64,000 bases of DNA, from assembly GCF_963082655.1 (NCBI RefSeq), contig NC_081553.1, positions 45,879,933 through 45,943,932 of the forward strand, in the 5' to 3' direction. The translations under genes were made by a program, and so were the position numbers. Under the pieces are notes generated by a model. It did not search any database. It was given only the letters and a program-made list of their open reading frames with translations, and had not been told where the DNA came from. This document shows, piece by piece, positions 34,114 to 46,540 of the stretch (positions within the stretch are counted from its first letter, which is position 1; each line of letters begins with the position of its first letter). The stretch is from Stomoxys calcitrans (taxonomy: Eukaryota; Arthropoda; Insecta; Diptera; Muscidae).

Positions 34114-36441
34114 AAGTAAAAGCATGTTAAGTTCAGCCGAGCCGAATTTTATATACCTTCCACCATGGATCGCATTTGTCGAGTTGTTTTCCCGGTATCT
34201 CTTTTTAGGCAAACAAAGGATACAATAAAAGAATTGCTACGCTACTGGAGCAATATGAATTTATGGTCCGATTCGGACCATAATTGAAATGAATATTGGA
34301 AACCATAGAAGAAGTCATTGTGTAAAATTTTAGCCGATTCGAATAAGAATTTCGCGCTTTAGGGGCTCAAGAAGCAAAATAAGGAGATCGGTTTATATGG
34401 GATCCGTATTAATCTGTAACCCGATTCAGACCATATTTGACACGTATGTTGAAGGTCATGGGAGAAGCCGTTGTACAAATTTCAGCCAATTACGATAATA
34501 ATTACGCCCTCTAGAGGCTCAAGAATTCAAGATCCCAGATCGGTGTATATGACAGCTACATAAGGTTATGGACCGATTTGAGTTATATTTAGCTTAGTTG
34601 TTGGAAGTCATAACAAAACAAGTCATAAAAAATTTCAGCCAAATCGAATAAGAATTGCGCCCTTAAGTGGCTCAAGAAGTGAAGATCCAAGATCGGTTTT
34701 TATGTTATGGACCGATTTGGGAGTACAAAATTTTAAAATTTTCTAAACGGATAATAGTTGCTCCCTCTAGATGCTCAAGAAGCCAAGGTGCCAGATCAGT
34801 TTATATAACAGCTATATCAGATTATACCGATTGAACCGATTAAGCACAGTTTTGGATGTCATAATAAAATACGCCATGCTAAATTTCAGCCAAATCGGGT
34901 AAGAATTGCGCCCTCAAGTGGATTAAGAAGTCAAGATCCAAGATCGGTTTATGTGGCAGCTATGTCAGGTTATTGACAGGTTTAAACCATACTTTGAACC
35001 GTTACTGCAAGTTACACAAAACGTCATGAAAAATTTTAGCCAAATCGGATAAGAACTGCGGTCTCTAGACGCTCAAGAAGTCAAAGTCTCAGTTCGGTTC
35101 ATATGACAGCTATATCAGATTATGAATTGATTTGAGCTATACTTAAGACAGTTGTTGGAAATCATAACAAAACATGTCATGCCGAATTTCAGCCAAATAG
35201 GATACGAATTTCGCCCTCCAGTGGCTCAAGAAGTCAAGATTCAAGATCGGTTTTTATGGCAACAGGTTATAAAGCGATTTGAACTATGCCCAGCACAGTT
35301 GTTGAAAACCGTAGCGAAACACGTCATGCTGAATTTCAGCATAATCGGATAGGAATTACGCCCTCTAGAGGCTCATGAAATCAATATCCATGATGGGTTT
35401 ATATCGCAGCTAGATCAGGTTATGGACCGATTTGAAGAATATTTAACACATTTGTTGGAAGTCTTAACAAAACATGTCATGCCGAATTACAGCCCAATAG
35501 GATAAGAATTCCGCCCTCTAGAGGCTCAAGAAGTCAAGGTTCAAAATCGGTTTATGTGGCAGCTATATCAGGTTATAGAATGATTTGAACCATACTAAGC
35601 ACAGTTGTTGGAAATGATAACGAAACACGTAGTGCCGAATTTCAGCCAAATCGAATAGGAATTGCGCCCTCTAGAGGCTCATGGAGTCAATATCCATGAT
35701 CGGTTTATATGGCAGTTATATCAAGTTGTAAAGCGATTTGAACCATACTCAGCACAGTTGTTGGAAGTTATAACGAAACTCGTCATGCTGAATTTCAGCT
35801 TAATCGGATAGGAATTGCGCCCTCTAGAGGGTCAAGAAGTCAAGATCCCACAGCTATTTATATGGCAGCTATATCAGGTTATGGATCGATTTGAACCATA
35901 TTTAATCCATATGTTGGAAGTCATAACAAAACATGTCATGCCGATTTTCAGCCCAATTGGATAAGAATTGCGCCCTCTAGAGGAGTTAATATCCCAGATC
36001 GGTTTATATGGCAGTTATGTCAGGTTATGAACCGATATCAACCATACTCAGCACAGTTGTTGGAAATCATAACGAAATATATCATGCAAAATTTTAGCCA
36101 AATCGGATGAGAATTGCGCCCTCTAGTGGCTCAAGTAGTCAAAATCCAAGGTCGGGTTATATGGCAGCTATATCAAAACATGGACCGATATGGCCCATTT
36201 ACAATCCCAACCGATCTACAAAAAAATTGTGCAACATTTCTAGCGGCTAGCTTTACTTCTTCGAATGTAAGCATGCTTTCCACAGACAGACGGAAGGACG
36301 GACATGGCTAGATGGACTTTACATGTCATGATGATCAAGAATACATATACTTAATGGGATCTTAGACGAATATTGCGAGGAGTCACATACAGAATGACGA
36401 AATTAGTTAATCCCCATCCTATGGTGAAGGGTGTAAAAATG
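34114..36441 (-). mobile_element. Family A element, full length, about 14 units
   Basis: 3' end at left (AAGTAAAAGCATGTTAAG, decayed hairpin, TATACCTTCCACCATGG), long unit array at 34250-36200, microsatellite GACAGACGGAAGGACGG, 5' end CCATCCTATGGTGAAGGGTG at 36418. Longest unit array in the window; some units have indels, which breaks the 153-bp frame. Confidence 0.8.
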
Positions 36442-37770
36442 GAATAGAATGCAACCACCAAAAAAATTAATGCATTTGAAAGCAACAGCATTAAAGCAAC
36501 GAGAATGCGTTATAAAAGCAAATGATAACAATCTGTCCACTGGTGCTGATATTAATCCGCCCCTTCGGCACTATGGACATACAACCAAGCCAGTAATCGG
36601 CATGTTGTAAGAGTAAGCACTCTTAAATTTTTGGACTACAAATACTTTGGCAATTTTCGTTCCACTGTTCCAATTCAAAATCCCCTCAAACATTAAGTGT
36701 CTTCAGTGTATTGCCCTCAGCCAAGACATTAAGCTGCTGCTTCCTCTAATACCCAAGCGCTTGCAGGCATACAGGGCTGATGAATGAATGATTTCCTTCT
36801 TAAATTACTTTCACCTGGTCCAGTCAAGTGGGAATGGAAATCAAATTTAAAATACCAGTGAATATTGAAAAATATTACAAAAAAAAACATCTTGAAAACC
36901 AAATGTTAGTCTTGTAATATTTGTTTATTTATTTCATGTATTTTTTTGGAAGGTGGTAATATTTCAAAACTCAATACAAATGATTTCACGACAAAGATGG
37001 CGATGAACGACTAACGTCGTCTAGCGACACGGTGCCACAAAATAAGCCATGCTTTTAATTTATGTTTATATAATCTGGAATTTTCAATCACCAGAGCCAA
37101 TGCAATTGATGTGCCATGTGATGTGATGAGCGTTGAGGTCTTTTGCTTTGCTTAGTTAGCGCATCGTGTGAAACCTGTCTTGCATTATTACCTCCTTTTT
37201 ATGAGGAGAAGAAACACTCAGACAAAACCAAATAAAATAAGACACCAACTGAAGATTACGTGAAAAGCATTTCGTGTAAAATCTGCACCCACAACGTGTG
37301 TAATGATTTTTGTTTTTTTTTTTTTTTTTTTTGATTTGTGAATTTAGCACAATGTTTGCATGCGTTTAAAAACTCCACTAAACGGCTATGATTAATGCAA
37401 ATATATGGCAACAAATAACAAACAATTGAATATGAGTGAGCTCACTCTATGAAGAAAATCTCAATGTCAAGTTTTCTTTTGCTTGAAACATCATACAAAT
37501 GACTGTGTGTCCAAAAATGGCCGCCGAACTACAGTGATGGGCAAAATTGAATTTGTTAAAGTATTTGGTTGCAAAAATTCAAAACTATTTAAAATGGTAC
37601 AATAAGGAATGAATATTAAACGATCAATATTAAAATATTGCCTTATTTCAAACGTCCCTTTTGTTATCCTCTTTGAATTTCTCCTTAACGAAACATTATT
37701 CCATACACATTTAAAGCCTTCATAAGCATTAATTTTTCATCATTATTATTATTTTAATTATTTTATTTGT
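36442..37770. other. Unique AT-rich stretch, no gene supported
   Basis: About 1.3 kb; contains a run of about 22 T at 37311-37332. No exon, domain or repeat recognised. Confidence 0.45.
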
Positions 37771-37849
37771 TTACTAGCCGAACCGGGACCGCTCCGCTGC
37801 ACCTTCTTTAACTCTCTAATATCTTTTTAGGGTGGGGACACTTCACCTT

Positions 37850-38085
37850 GAATGCGGATATTGAATTCGTGTAATTGTAGTCTATGATGCTGAACGCGTT
37901 CGAATCCTGGCGAGAACATCGGACAAAGCGGTGTTTATCCCCTCTTAATATTGGCGACATTTTCCATGATCATTTCAAAAATTTCCTCTAAAAAAGGTCC
38001 TTTATCATTGAGTTTAAACTTGAATCGGAAAGCTTTCATTGATGTGTGAGAATTTACCTCTACTCGATTACTGGTGGTAATCTTC
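37850..38085 (+). mobile_element. tRNA-derived SINE inside family D
   Basis: Decayed SINE: CTATGATGCTGAACGCG, TTCGAATCCTGGCGAG (B box), TATCCCCTCTTAATATTGGC, tail GTGTGAGAATTTACCTCTAC. Its left junction resembles that at 10060. Confidence 0.6.
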
Positions 38086-39479
38086 TTCCTTAGAGTAATG
38101 TTCTCATTAGGGGAGGAATGGCACCTCAGGCATTTCGACTCAAATATGCACTTCCAAATTCCTTTAATTTGAGCCCCATATTGCCATGGCCGGTAAATGT
38201 GAACCGTTTGGAGGGTGTTTTAGGGCTGGGGCGGACACCGGCACTTTGCACTGCAAATAGATATCAAATTCGTTCTGTATTCCCAACGGAAATGAAGTTA
38301 AGTTGAGGGGGTGCTTTAGGGCGTACCCCAAAACACTTGGCTCCAAAACTGGATATCAAATTCGTTTTCTGTTCTCAAATATCTTTCATTTGAGTCCCAT
38401 ATTGTCATAATGGGTCAAATAAACCATTTGAAGCATCTTTAGGAGGAAAAGCGCCACCTAGACACAAATAACCCATTTGACGTATCTCTAGGAGAAAAAG
38501 AGCCACCTAGACTTGGAACCAAATTTTAATGTCTTATTTGTAATCAACTCCCATATACCTTTCATTTGAGTCCCATATAGTCATGGTCGGCTAATATGCC
38601 CGGTTGGGGGTATTTGGGGGTGGGCCACCTCCCATTACTGGGACCTAATGTTTTATGGCACATTTGTAATCTACTACCTAATACTTTTCATTTGAGTCCC
38701 ATATTGACATGAACTTCAAATATATCTGTTTAGAGGAGTTTTGTGGTTGGGGTTTGGGGCGGGGGGTCCCTGGTTATTTGGACCCAAATGTTAATACCAT
38801 ATTTGTTTTCTGGTCTCCCATTCCATTCATTTGATACCCTTATTGTGCCCATCGGACCACTTTCGGATATGGGTGGCGTTTTTGGGGTAAAAAGGAAGTT
38901 CCGCCTCCACCCGGTATCTACAAATTATATAGCCTATGTTTCCTTCCAGACAATCGTACGCAATCTATGAAAATTTGAAGAATATCGGTTCAGCCAAGTA
39001 TCATATGGTCATAGTGGGTCTAATGGCGTTTTTGAAGGGTGACGTGACCCCTATACTTCGATCTGATTTTGCATGCCAGATTCGAAATCTACTCCCCAAT
39101 ACCTTTCATTTGAGCCCCATATTGAAATGAACGTCCAATATATCTGCTTAGAGAAGTTTTGCGGTTAGGGGGGAGGCCCGTTGGGTACTTGGACCCAAAT
39201 TTTAATACCATATTCGTTTTCTGGTCTCCAATACCTTTCATTTGACACCTATATTGTCCCGATCGATCCACTTTTGATTTTGAGTGGTGTTTTTGGCATA
39301 AAGGGGGAAGGGTCCGCCCCCCTTCCGAGACCGAAAAGTGATATAGCCTATGTTTCCTTCCAAACGAACCTACACAATATGCGAACATTTTCAGAAAATC
39401 GGTTTTGCCGTTTTTCAGTCTATCCCCCATATATCCGATTCCCATTGGGCATTGTTGTAGGGGTGGGGTGCCCCCTATG

Positions 39480-40301
39480 CTTCGACATGAATTTGTATAC
39501 CAGATTCGTTATCTACTCCTTCATACTTTTCATTTGATACCCTTATTGTCTTTATCGGTCGACTTTTGATTTTGGGTGATGTTTTTAGGGTAACGGTGGA
39601 GGGTCCGCCACCTTCCGTTATCAATAAATTATATGACCATTTTCTTAATCTACTCCCGAATACCTTTCATTTGAGTCCCATATTGTCATGATCGTCAATT
39701 AAACATATTTTATGAGGTTTTGGGGCTGGGGCGCCTCCCAAGGTACTTGAACCCAACTTTTATTACGAAATACGTACTCTTCTCTTGAATACCTTCATTT
39801 GAATCCCATATTGTCCCGATCGGTCCACTTCTATTTTTGGGTAGTACTTTTGTGGAAAGGGGGAGGGTCCGCCCCCCTCCCGGTATCAAAACTTATATAG
39901 CCTATATTTCCTTTCAGACCAACCTACACGAAAATTTCGAGAAAATCGGTTCAGCCGTTTTTCAGTCTATACGGAACAAACAAACCAATTCCCATATATC
40001 CGATTCCCATTGGGCATTTTTGTAGGGGTGGGGTGACCCCCTATACTTCGACATGAATTTGTATGCAAGATTCGTTATCTACTCCCGCATACTTTTCAAT
40101 TGATACCCTTATTGTCTTTATCGGTCGACTTTTGATTTTGGGTGATGTTTTTAGGGTAACGGTGGAGGGTCCGCCACCTTCCGTTATCAATAAATTATAT
40201 GACCATTTTCTTAATCTACTCCCGAATACCTTTCATTTGAGTCCCATATTGTCATGATCGTCAATTAAACATATTTTATGAGGTTTTGGGGCTGGGGCGG
40301 C
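39480..40301 (+). repeat. Near-identical internal repeat in family D, period 566
   Basis: Bases 39480-39735 recur at 40046-40301 (offset 566) with very few differences; the shared block includes TCGGTCGACTTTTGATTTTG and TTATGAGGTTTTGGGGC. This points to recent expansion of a multi-unit block. Confidence 0.75.
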
Positions 40302-40920
40302 CCCCCAGGTACTTGGACCCAACTTTTGTTAAGAAATTAGTACTCTACTCTTAAATACCCCTCATAATGAATCCCATATCGTCCCAATCGGTCCACTTTT
40401 GATTTTGGGTGTTGTTCTTGGGGTAACGGTGGAGGGTTCGCCCCCCTCCGTTATCAACAAATTGTAAAGCCTATTCCTACTTCCTGACCATTTTCTTAAT
40501 CTACTCCCGAATACCTTTCATTTGAGTCCCATATTGTCATGATCTTCAATTAAACCTATTTTTGGTGTTTTGGGGCTGGTGCGGTCCTCCAGGTACTGGA
40601 ACCCAACTTTTATTATGAAATTCGTACTCTTCTCTTGAATACCTTTCATTTGAATCCCATATTGTCCCGATCTGTCCACTTCTATTTTTGTGTAGTGCTT
40701 TTGGGGTAAGGGGGAAGGTCCGCCCCCTCCCGATATCAAAAATGTATATAGCCTATGTTTCCTTCCAGACCAACCTAGACAAACTGTGAAAATTTCAAGG
40801 TAATCGGTACAGCCGTTTTTGAGTCTATAAGGAAAAAACAAACAAACAAACACAAATTAAACTTTATATATAGGAAGATTAGAAACAATGTTTTTCTATA
40901 TTTTTGTTTTCTTTTTAATT

Positions 40921-40926
40921 TTTATT
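40921..40926 (-). terminator. AATAAA poly(A) signal of Kazal gene 1
   Basis: AATAAA on the minus strand, 42 bases past the stop codon of the gene at 40968-41237. Confidence 0.6.
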
Positions 40927-40967
40927 TGAATTTACTTGTTCTAAGATGCTTTCCCAGAACATGACAT

Positions 40968-41237
40968 TTAGCAAAAACCACTGTAGAGTTCAACAATATC
41001 TAAAACATAGAAATATATTATAAAATGTCTGTGTGCACTTTTAATACCACCAAACTCACCTTTTCTTTCAAAACAAGCTGTCAGAATTCTCATGCACTGA
41101 TTAAAGAAAGTGTGCAGGTGACCATCGGGATACTGACCACATACAGGATTGAAAGTCATGCCACAATACATTACGCAATCACGAGCCGACACCAAAGAAA
41201 TCACCATTAAACTCAAAAATATTTGGAAGAAATGCAT
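40968..41237 (-). CDS. Secreted Kazal-domain protein 1 (Met at P1)
   Basis: Exon 1 is 41060-41237 and exon 2 is 40968-40999, with a 60-nt GT-AG intron in phase 1; product 69 residues. Residues 1-18 are a signal peptide (MHFFQIFLSLMVISLVSA). Cysteines 21, 25, 33, 48, 55 and 69 match a single Kazal domain (C-x3-C-x7-C-x14-C-x6-C-x13-C), with PVCGQYPDG in the middle. By Kazal numbering the P1 residue, second after C2, is Met27, unlike the Arg/Lys of the four other genes, so elastase- or chymotrypsin-like targets are a guess. The intron has no stop and keeps frame: retention would give 89 residues with the same last cysteine. A later acceptor at 40980 is possible but would place C6 too close to C5. 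It lies 6.6 kb from the next cluster member. Confidence 0.87.
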   Translation of the reverse strand: MHFFQIFLSLMVISLVSARDCVMYCGMTFNPVCGQYPDGHLHTFFNQCMRILTACFERKGEFGGIKSAHRHFIIYFYVLDIVELYSGFC

Positions 41238-41313
41238 CTTATTAAATCAAAAGTTTTCAAGAGATTGATTTAAAGAATAATTCCCATCTACATATTATGG
41301 GTGATGGAGAGAA

Positions 41314-41324
41314 GATTTTATAAC
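41314..41324 (-). promoter_or_regulatory. TATA box of Kazal gene 1
   Basis: GTTATAAAATC on the minus strand, about 77-87 bases upstream of the ATG. The same type of box occurs upstream of the other cluster members. Confidence 0.6.
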
Positions 41325-41548
41325 AGAAATGTCATATGGTGAAGTACCGAACATGGTAAAAAACCTATCTAAACGGGACTATACCAAAGGAAAATATGGC
41401 GATAAGAGAGCGTCTTATCTTAATACGACAAACATGATGAAGTCAACACATATTTAACATGTATAGAGAGTACTTAAAGAATAAAATCGAGTTAAATATA
41501 TAACAATATTGCTATAATTCATAAACTTTTGATTTACGCTACATAAAA

Positions 41549-41640
41549 ATCAAGTAAAAGCATGCTAAGTTCAACCGGACCGAATCGTATATACCCTCCT
41601 CCATGGATAGCATGTGTCAAGTTCTTTGAATGACTTTTTA
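41549..41640 (-). mobile_element. Family A 3' end fragment
   Basis: AAGTAAAAGCATGCTAAG, decayed hairpin, TATACCCTCCTCCATGG; stops at GAATGACTTTTT, where the next A element starts. Confidence 0.6.
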
Positions 41641-42600
41641 TACCCTCCTCCATTGGATGGGGGTATACTAATTTCGTCATTCCCTTTGTAACACCTCGAA
41701 ATATTCGTCTGAGATCCCATAAAGTGTATATGTTCTTGATAGTCATGAACGAACACGGGTTCGTCCGTCTGTCTATCGAGAGCACGCTAACTTTCGAAGA
41801 AGTAAATCTAAGCTATTGAAATTTTGCACAAATACTTCTCAGGAGGTCGATTGGGATTGTAAATGGGCCATATCGGTCCATATAAACCGATCTTGGATCT
41901 AGACTTCTTGTGCCACTGGCGGCCGAAATTCTTAACCGATTTGGCTGAAATTTTGCATGAGTTGATTTGTTATGATTTCCAACAACAGTGCTAAGTATGG
42001 TTCAAAGCGGTTCATAACCTGATATAGCTGTCATATAAATCGGTCTGGAGTCTTGACTTCTTGAGTCTCTAGAGAGTGCAATTCCTATCCAATTTGGCTG
42101 AAATTTATCATGACATGTTTCGTTATGAGTTCCAACAAATGTGCTAAGCATGGTTCAAATCGGTTAATAACCTGATATAGCTGACATATAAACCGATCTG
42201 GGATCTTGACTCCTTGAACCCCTAGAGGTTGTAATTATTATTCGATTTGTCTGAAATTTTGTACAACGGCTTTTCCCATTGCCTTGAACAATCGTGTCAA
42301 ATATGGTCTATAGCCTGATACAGCAACTATATAAACCGATTTCCCTATTTTAATTCTTGAGCCCCTTAAAGGCGCAATTTTTATTCGATTTGGCTGAGAT
42401 TTTACACAATGACTTTTACTATAGTTTCCAATAATCAATTCGATTATGGTCCGAATCGAACAATAACTTGATATAGCTCCAAAAGCATAGCAATTATTTT
42501 CATTTATCTTTCTTTGTTGGCCTAAAAAAAGATACCGGAAAAAGAACTCTACAAATACGATCCAAGAAAGTCATTCGCAAGCCAAAAAAGTTTTCCTCAA
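41641..42600 (+). mobile_element. Family A element lacking its 3' end
   Basis: 5' end TACCCTCCTCCATTGGATGG, block with GTCCGTCTGTCTATCG, about five units, ends in the pre-3' block AGATACCGGAAAAAGAACTC without inverted repeat or hairpin. Confidence 0.7.
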
Positions 42601-42604
42601 CGGT

Positions 42605-43790
42605 TTATTATACCCACCACCAAAGGTTGGGGGTGTATTCGTTTTGTCATTCCGAAATATCGAAATATCCATTTCCGACCCTGATCAGCGTAAAGATCAG
42701 AATATATTTCGATAAAGTTGCTATTAACCACAAAAGGTGGTTAATATATATAACCGAGGTTTGTGTAACAAACGAAATGGCGAAATTATTTTTCCCCATC
42801 CTATTGTGGAGAGTATAATATAATATGGATTTTAATGATCCACTGAAATACACATTTGCATTGACCAGCTGGTCAACATCTCATCCATGAAGCTTCCTTA
42901 AACCCACCTCTGCCCGCATTTATTCTATTTTTATACCCACCTCGATAGGATAGGGGATATATTCATTTAATCATTCCGTTTGCAATACATCGAAATATCA
43001 ATTTCCGACCGTACAAAATATATATATATATATATTTTGGATATTTGTAAAATTGAGATATTGATCTAAATTTGGCACAGAGTCGTTTTTTGATGTACGC
43101 TAGTTAAGTTCTTGAACGGGCCAAATTGGACCATATTTGGATAAGGCTGCTACATAGAGCGATCTGCCGTTAAAGGGTCTAATGCCCTTTATGCTTTATT
43201 TTGTATCCGATTTCGCTGAAATTTGAAGCAATGAGTTTTTGTAGGCCTCCTGACATCTGGCCCTAGTATGGTTCAGATCGGACTATATTTGGATATAGCT
43301 GCCATATAGACCGATCTGTCGGTTTTGGGTCTAAGGCCCATAAAAACTTTATTTACTACCCGAGTCGGCTGAAGCAGTGAGTTATTTTAAGCCTCCCGAC
43401 ATCCGACTCAAATATGGTTCCGATCGGACCATATTTAGATATAGCTGCCATATAGACCGATCTGCCAGTTTTGGGTCTAAGGCCCATAAAAACTTTATTT
43501 ACTACCCGATTTCATTGAAATTTGAAATAGTGAGTTGTTTTAAGCTTACCGACATGCGACCCAAATATGAGTCAGATCAGACTATATAGATATGACTGTC
43601 ATATAGACCGATATTGCAATTTGGATATAGCTGCCAAAAAATTCAAAATTTTGTTCTACAAAATTGAACAGTGACTTATATATATTAGACGACTTAATGT
43701 CCGTGCCGAATTTGAGTGCATAAGATATCCAATTTTCACCGGATTGTGACAAAAGGCGGTTTACATATATACCCGAGGTGGTGGGTTCAT
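42605..43790 (+). mobile_element. Family B fragments (two copies, rearranged)
   Basis: A short mosaic at 42605-42830 joins a B 5' end (TATACCCACCACCAAAGG) to a B 3' piece and a minus-oriented A 5' end. A second B copy at 42940-43790 has TATACCCACCTCGATAGG, about four units and CCCGAGGTGGTGGGTTC, but no hairpin. Confidence 0.65.
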
Positions 43791-44072
43791 CAAAAATGTC
43801 TATTATAACAGCAGAAAGTCTGCTCAAAAGGGACAGCCGTAATATTTTGCTAAAACAGCAAACATTTTCTGCTGTTTTCAAATGGTATTAAGTTAAAAAA
43901 GCTAAAATATATAGGAATTGTATCAGTTTTTATTTAGAATGTGGACATTTTATATGGATTGGTTCAAAACATTAATATTTTTAACTAAATATCAGCAGAC
44001 AATGTTTGCTGATATTAGAAGACTAATTTCTATGGGTTTACTGGGTTGCATTGCTGTTGGATTTTGTTATTA
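43791..44072. other. Stretch with inverted CAGCA/TGCTG motifs
   Basis: Contains ACAGCAGAAAGTCTGCT, ACAGCAAACATTTTCTGCTG and ATCAGCAGACAATGTTTGCT. A related CAGCAGACAGTGTTTGCTG occurs at about 46733. Possibly a decayed foldback repeat; no gene seen. Confidence 0.35.
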
Positions 44073-45088
44073 TTATACCTTCCACCATAGGATGGGGGTA
44101 TACTAATTCCATCATTCTGTTTGTAACACCTCGAAGTATGCGTCTAAGACCCAATATAGCATGTCTTCGTCTGTTCGTCCGTCCGTCTGTCTGTCGAAAG
44201 CACAAATTTTGCACAAATACTTCTCATTAGTGAGTTTGGGATTGTAAATGGGCCAGATCGGTCCATGTTCTGATATAGCCGCCAAATAAACCGATCTTGG
44301 GTCTTGACTTGTTGAGCCCCTAGAGGGCGCAATTCTTTTCCGATTTGATTGAAATTTTGCACGTGGTGGTGGCATCACTTCCAACATTTGTGCGAAATAT
44401 GGTCTAAATCGGCCTATAACCTGGTATAGGTGCCATATAAACCATTCTTGGATCTTGACTTCTTGAGCTTTTATAAGGCGCAAATTTTATTCGATTTGGC
44501 TGTAATTTTGCACGTGATGTTTTGGTATGACTTCCAATATTTGTGCGAAGTAAGTTCCAAATCGGTCCATAACCTGGTATGGGTGCGATATAAACCGATC
44601 TTGAATCTTGACTTCTTGAGCCGCTGGAGGGCGCAATTGTCACCCGAATTGGCTGAAATTTTGTATGAGATGTTTTGATATGACTTCCAAAAACTGTGAT
44701 GAGTATGTCACAAATCAGTACATAACCTGATATAGCTGCTATATAAACCGATCTGGGATCTTCACTTCTTGAGCCTCTAGAGAGAGCAATTATTATCGGT
44801 TTTGGCTGAAATTGCACAACGGCTTCTCCCATGGCCTTCAACATACGTGTGCAATATGGTATGAATCGATCTATAGTTTGATACAGCTCCCATATTAACC
44901 GATCTCCCGATTTTGCTTCTTGAGCGGCGAATCTTGAACTTGATATAGCTCCTCCTCGTCCTTCTCCTCCGTCCTTATTCATTATTCTTTGTTTGCCTAA
45001 AAAGAGATACTGCGCAAAGAATTCGACAAATGCGATCCATGGTGGAGGGTATATAAGATTCGGCCCGGCCGAACTTAGCACGCTTTTT
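44073..45088 (+). mobile_element. Family A element, full length
   Basis: 5' end TACCTTCCACCATAGGATGG, short microsatellite, about five units, 3' end ATGGTGGAGGGTATATAAG with hairpin TTCGGCCCGGCCGAA at 45059-45073 and AGCACGCTTTT. A 232-codon open frame on the minus strand (44404-45102) results from the frame-preserving unit. Confidence 0.8.
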
Positions 45089-46540
45089 ATACCCTCCACC
45101 ATAGGATGGGGGGTATACTAATTTCGTCATTCTGTTTGTAACTACTCGAAATATTCGTCTGAGACCCCATAAAGTATATATATTCTTGATCGTCGCGAAA
45201 CTTTACGTCGATCTAGCCATGTCCGTCCGTCCGTCTGTCTGTCGAAAGCACGCTAACTTCCGAAGGAGTAGAGCTAGCCGCTTGAAATTTTGCACAAATA
45301 CTTCTTATTAGTGTAGGTCGGTTGGTATTGTAAATGGGCCATATCGGTCCATGGTTTGATATAGCTGCTATATAAACCGATCTTGGGTCTTGATTTCTTG
45401 AACCTCTAGAGTGCGCAATTCTTATCCGATTGGAATGAAATTTTGCACGACGTATTTCGTTATGATATCCAACAATTGTGCCAAGTATGGTTTAAATCGG
45501 TCCATAACCTGATATAGCTGCCATATAAACCGATCTGGGGTCTTGACTTCTTGAGCCTCTAGAGTGCGCAATTCTTATCCGATTTGAATGAAATTTTGCA
45601 CGAAGCATTTTGTTATTGGATATCCAATAACTGTGTTAATTATGGTTCAAATCGGTTCATAGCCTGATATAGCTGTCATATAAACCGATCTTGGGTCTTG
45701 CCTTCTTGAGCCTCTAGAGGGCGCTATTCTTATCCGATTAGAATGAATTTTTGGACGAAGTATTTTGTTATTGGATATCCAATAACTGTGCTAATTATGG
45801 TTCAAATCGGTTCATAACCTGATATAGCTGCCATATAAACCGATCCTGGGTCTTGACTTCTTGAGCCTCTAGAGGGCGCAATTCTTATCCGATTGAATGA
45901 AATTTTGCACGAAGTATTTTGTTATGATATCCAATAACTGTGTTAAGTATGGTACATAACCTGATATAGCTGCCATATATACAGATCTGGAGACTTGACT
46001 TCTTGAACTTCTAGAGAGCACAATTCCTATCCAATTTGGCTGAGAATTTGCATGACGAATTTTATTCCTACTTCCAACAACTGTGATAAATGAGGTTCAA
46101 ATCGGTTCATAACCTGATATAGCTGCCATATAAACCGATCTGGGATTTTGACTTCTTAAGCCTCTAGAGGTCGCAATTATTATCCGATTTGCCTGAAATT
46201 ATGTACGACGGATCCTCTCATGACCATCAACATACGTATTTATTATGGTCTGAATCGGTCTATAGCCCGATACAGCTCCCATATAAAGCGATCTCTCTAA
46301 TTTACATCTTGAGCCCCCAAAGGGCGCAATTCTTATTCGAATTGGCTGACACTTTACACAGGTCTCCAACATATAATTTAATTGTGGTCCAAACCGGACC
46401 ATATATTGATATCGCTCTAATAGCAGAGCAAATCTTTTCTTATATCCTGTTTTGCCTAAGAAGAGAAGCCGGGAAAAGAACTCGACAAATGCGATCCATG
46501 ATGGAGGGTATATACCTCCACCATGGATCGCATTTGTCGC
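45089..46540 (+). mobile_element. Family A element directly abutting the previous copy
   Basis: Starts ATACCCTCCACCATAGG immediately after the T-run of the previous element's 3' end. About eight units. The 3' inverted repeat is present but the usual hairpin is replaced by a 57-base palindrome (46483-46539). Confidence 0.8.
46483..46539. repeat. Palindrome formed by inverted duplication of an A element 3' end
   Basis: The left arm CGACAAATGCGATCCATG with TGGAGG is mirrored by CCTCCACCATGGATCGCATT with TGTCG, with about 7 bases between; one mismatch in about 25 bp. Confidence 0.8.

Larger units (their letters stand above)
37771..40885 (+). mobile_element. Family D element, large copy with internal tandem units
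   Basis: 5' end ACTAGCCGAACCGGGACCGC, a SINE at 37850-38085, then units with ACCTTTCATTTGAGTCCCAT, GTCCACTTTTGATTTTGGG and GGGTCCGCC blocks. It ends with TCGGTACAGCCGTTTTTGAG, a run of ACAAACA repeats and TATATATAGGAAGATTAG. No transposase or RT frame was found; the class is unknown. Confidence 0.65.

Noticed and set aside
40922..40980. Alternative exon 2 of Kazal gene 1 using the acceptor before 40980
   Set aside because: It would leave only 9 residues between C5 and C6 and a long tail; the acceptor before 40999 gives 13 residues and an ending like the sister genes.
44404..45102. 232-codon minus-strand open frame with repeated SVYMAAISGY-like peptides
   Set aside because: It runs through the tandem units of a family A element and into its terminal hairpin. 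The 153-bp unit preserves frame, so long frames arise without coding.
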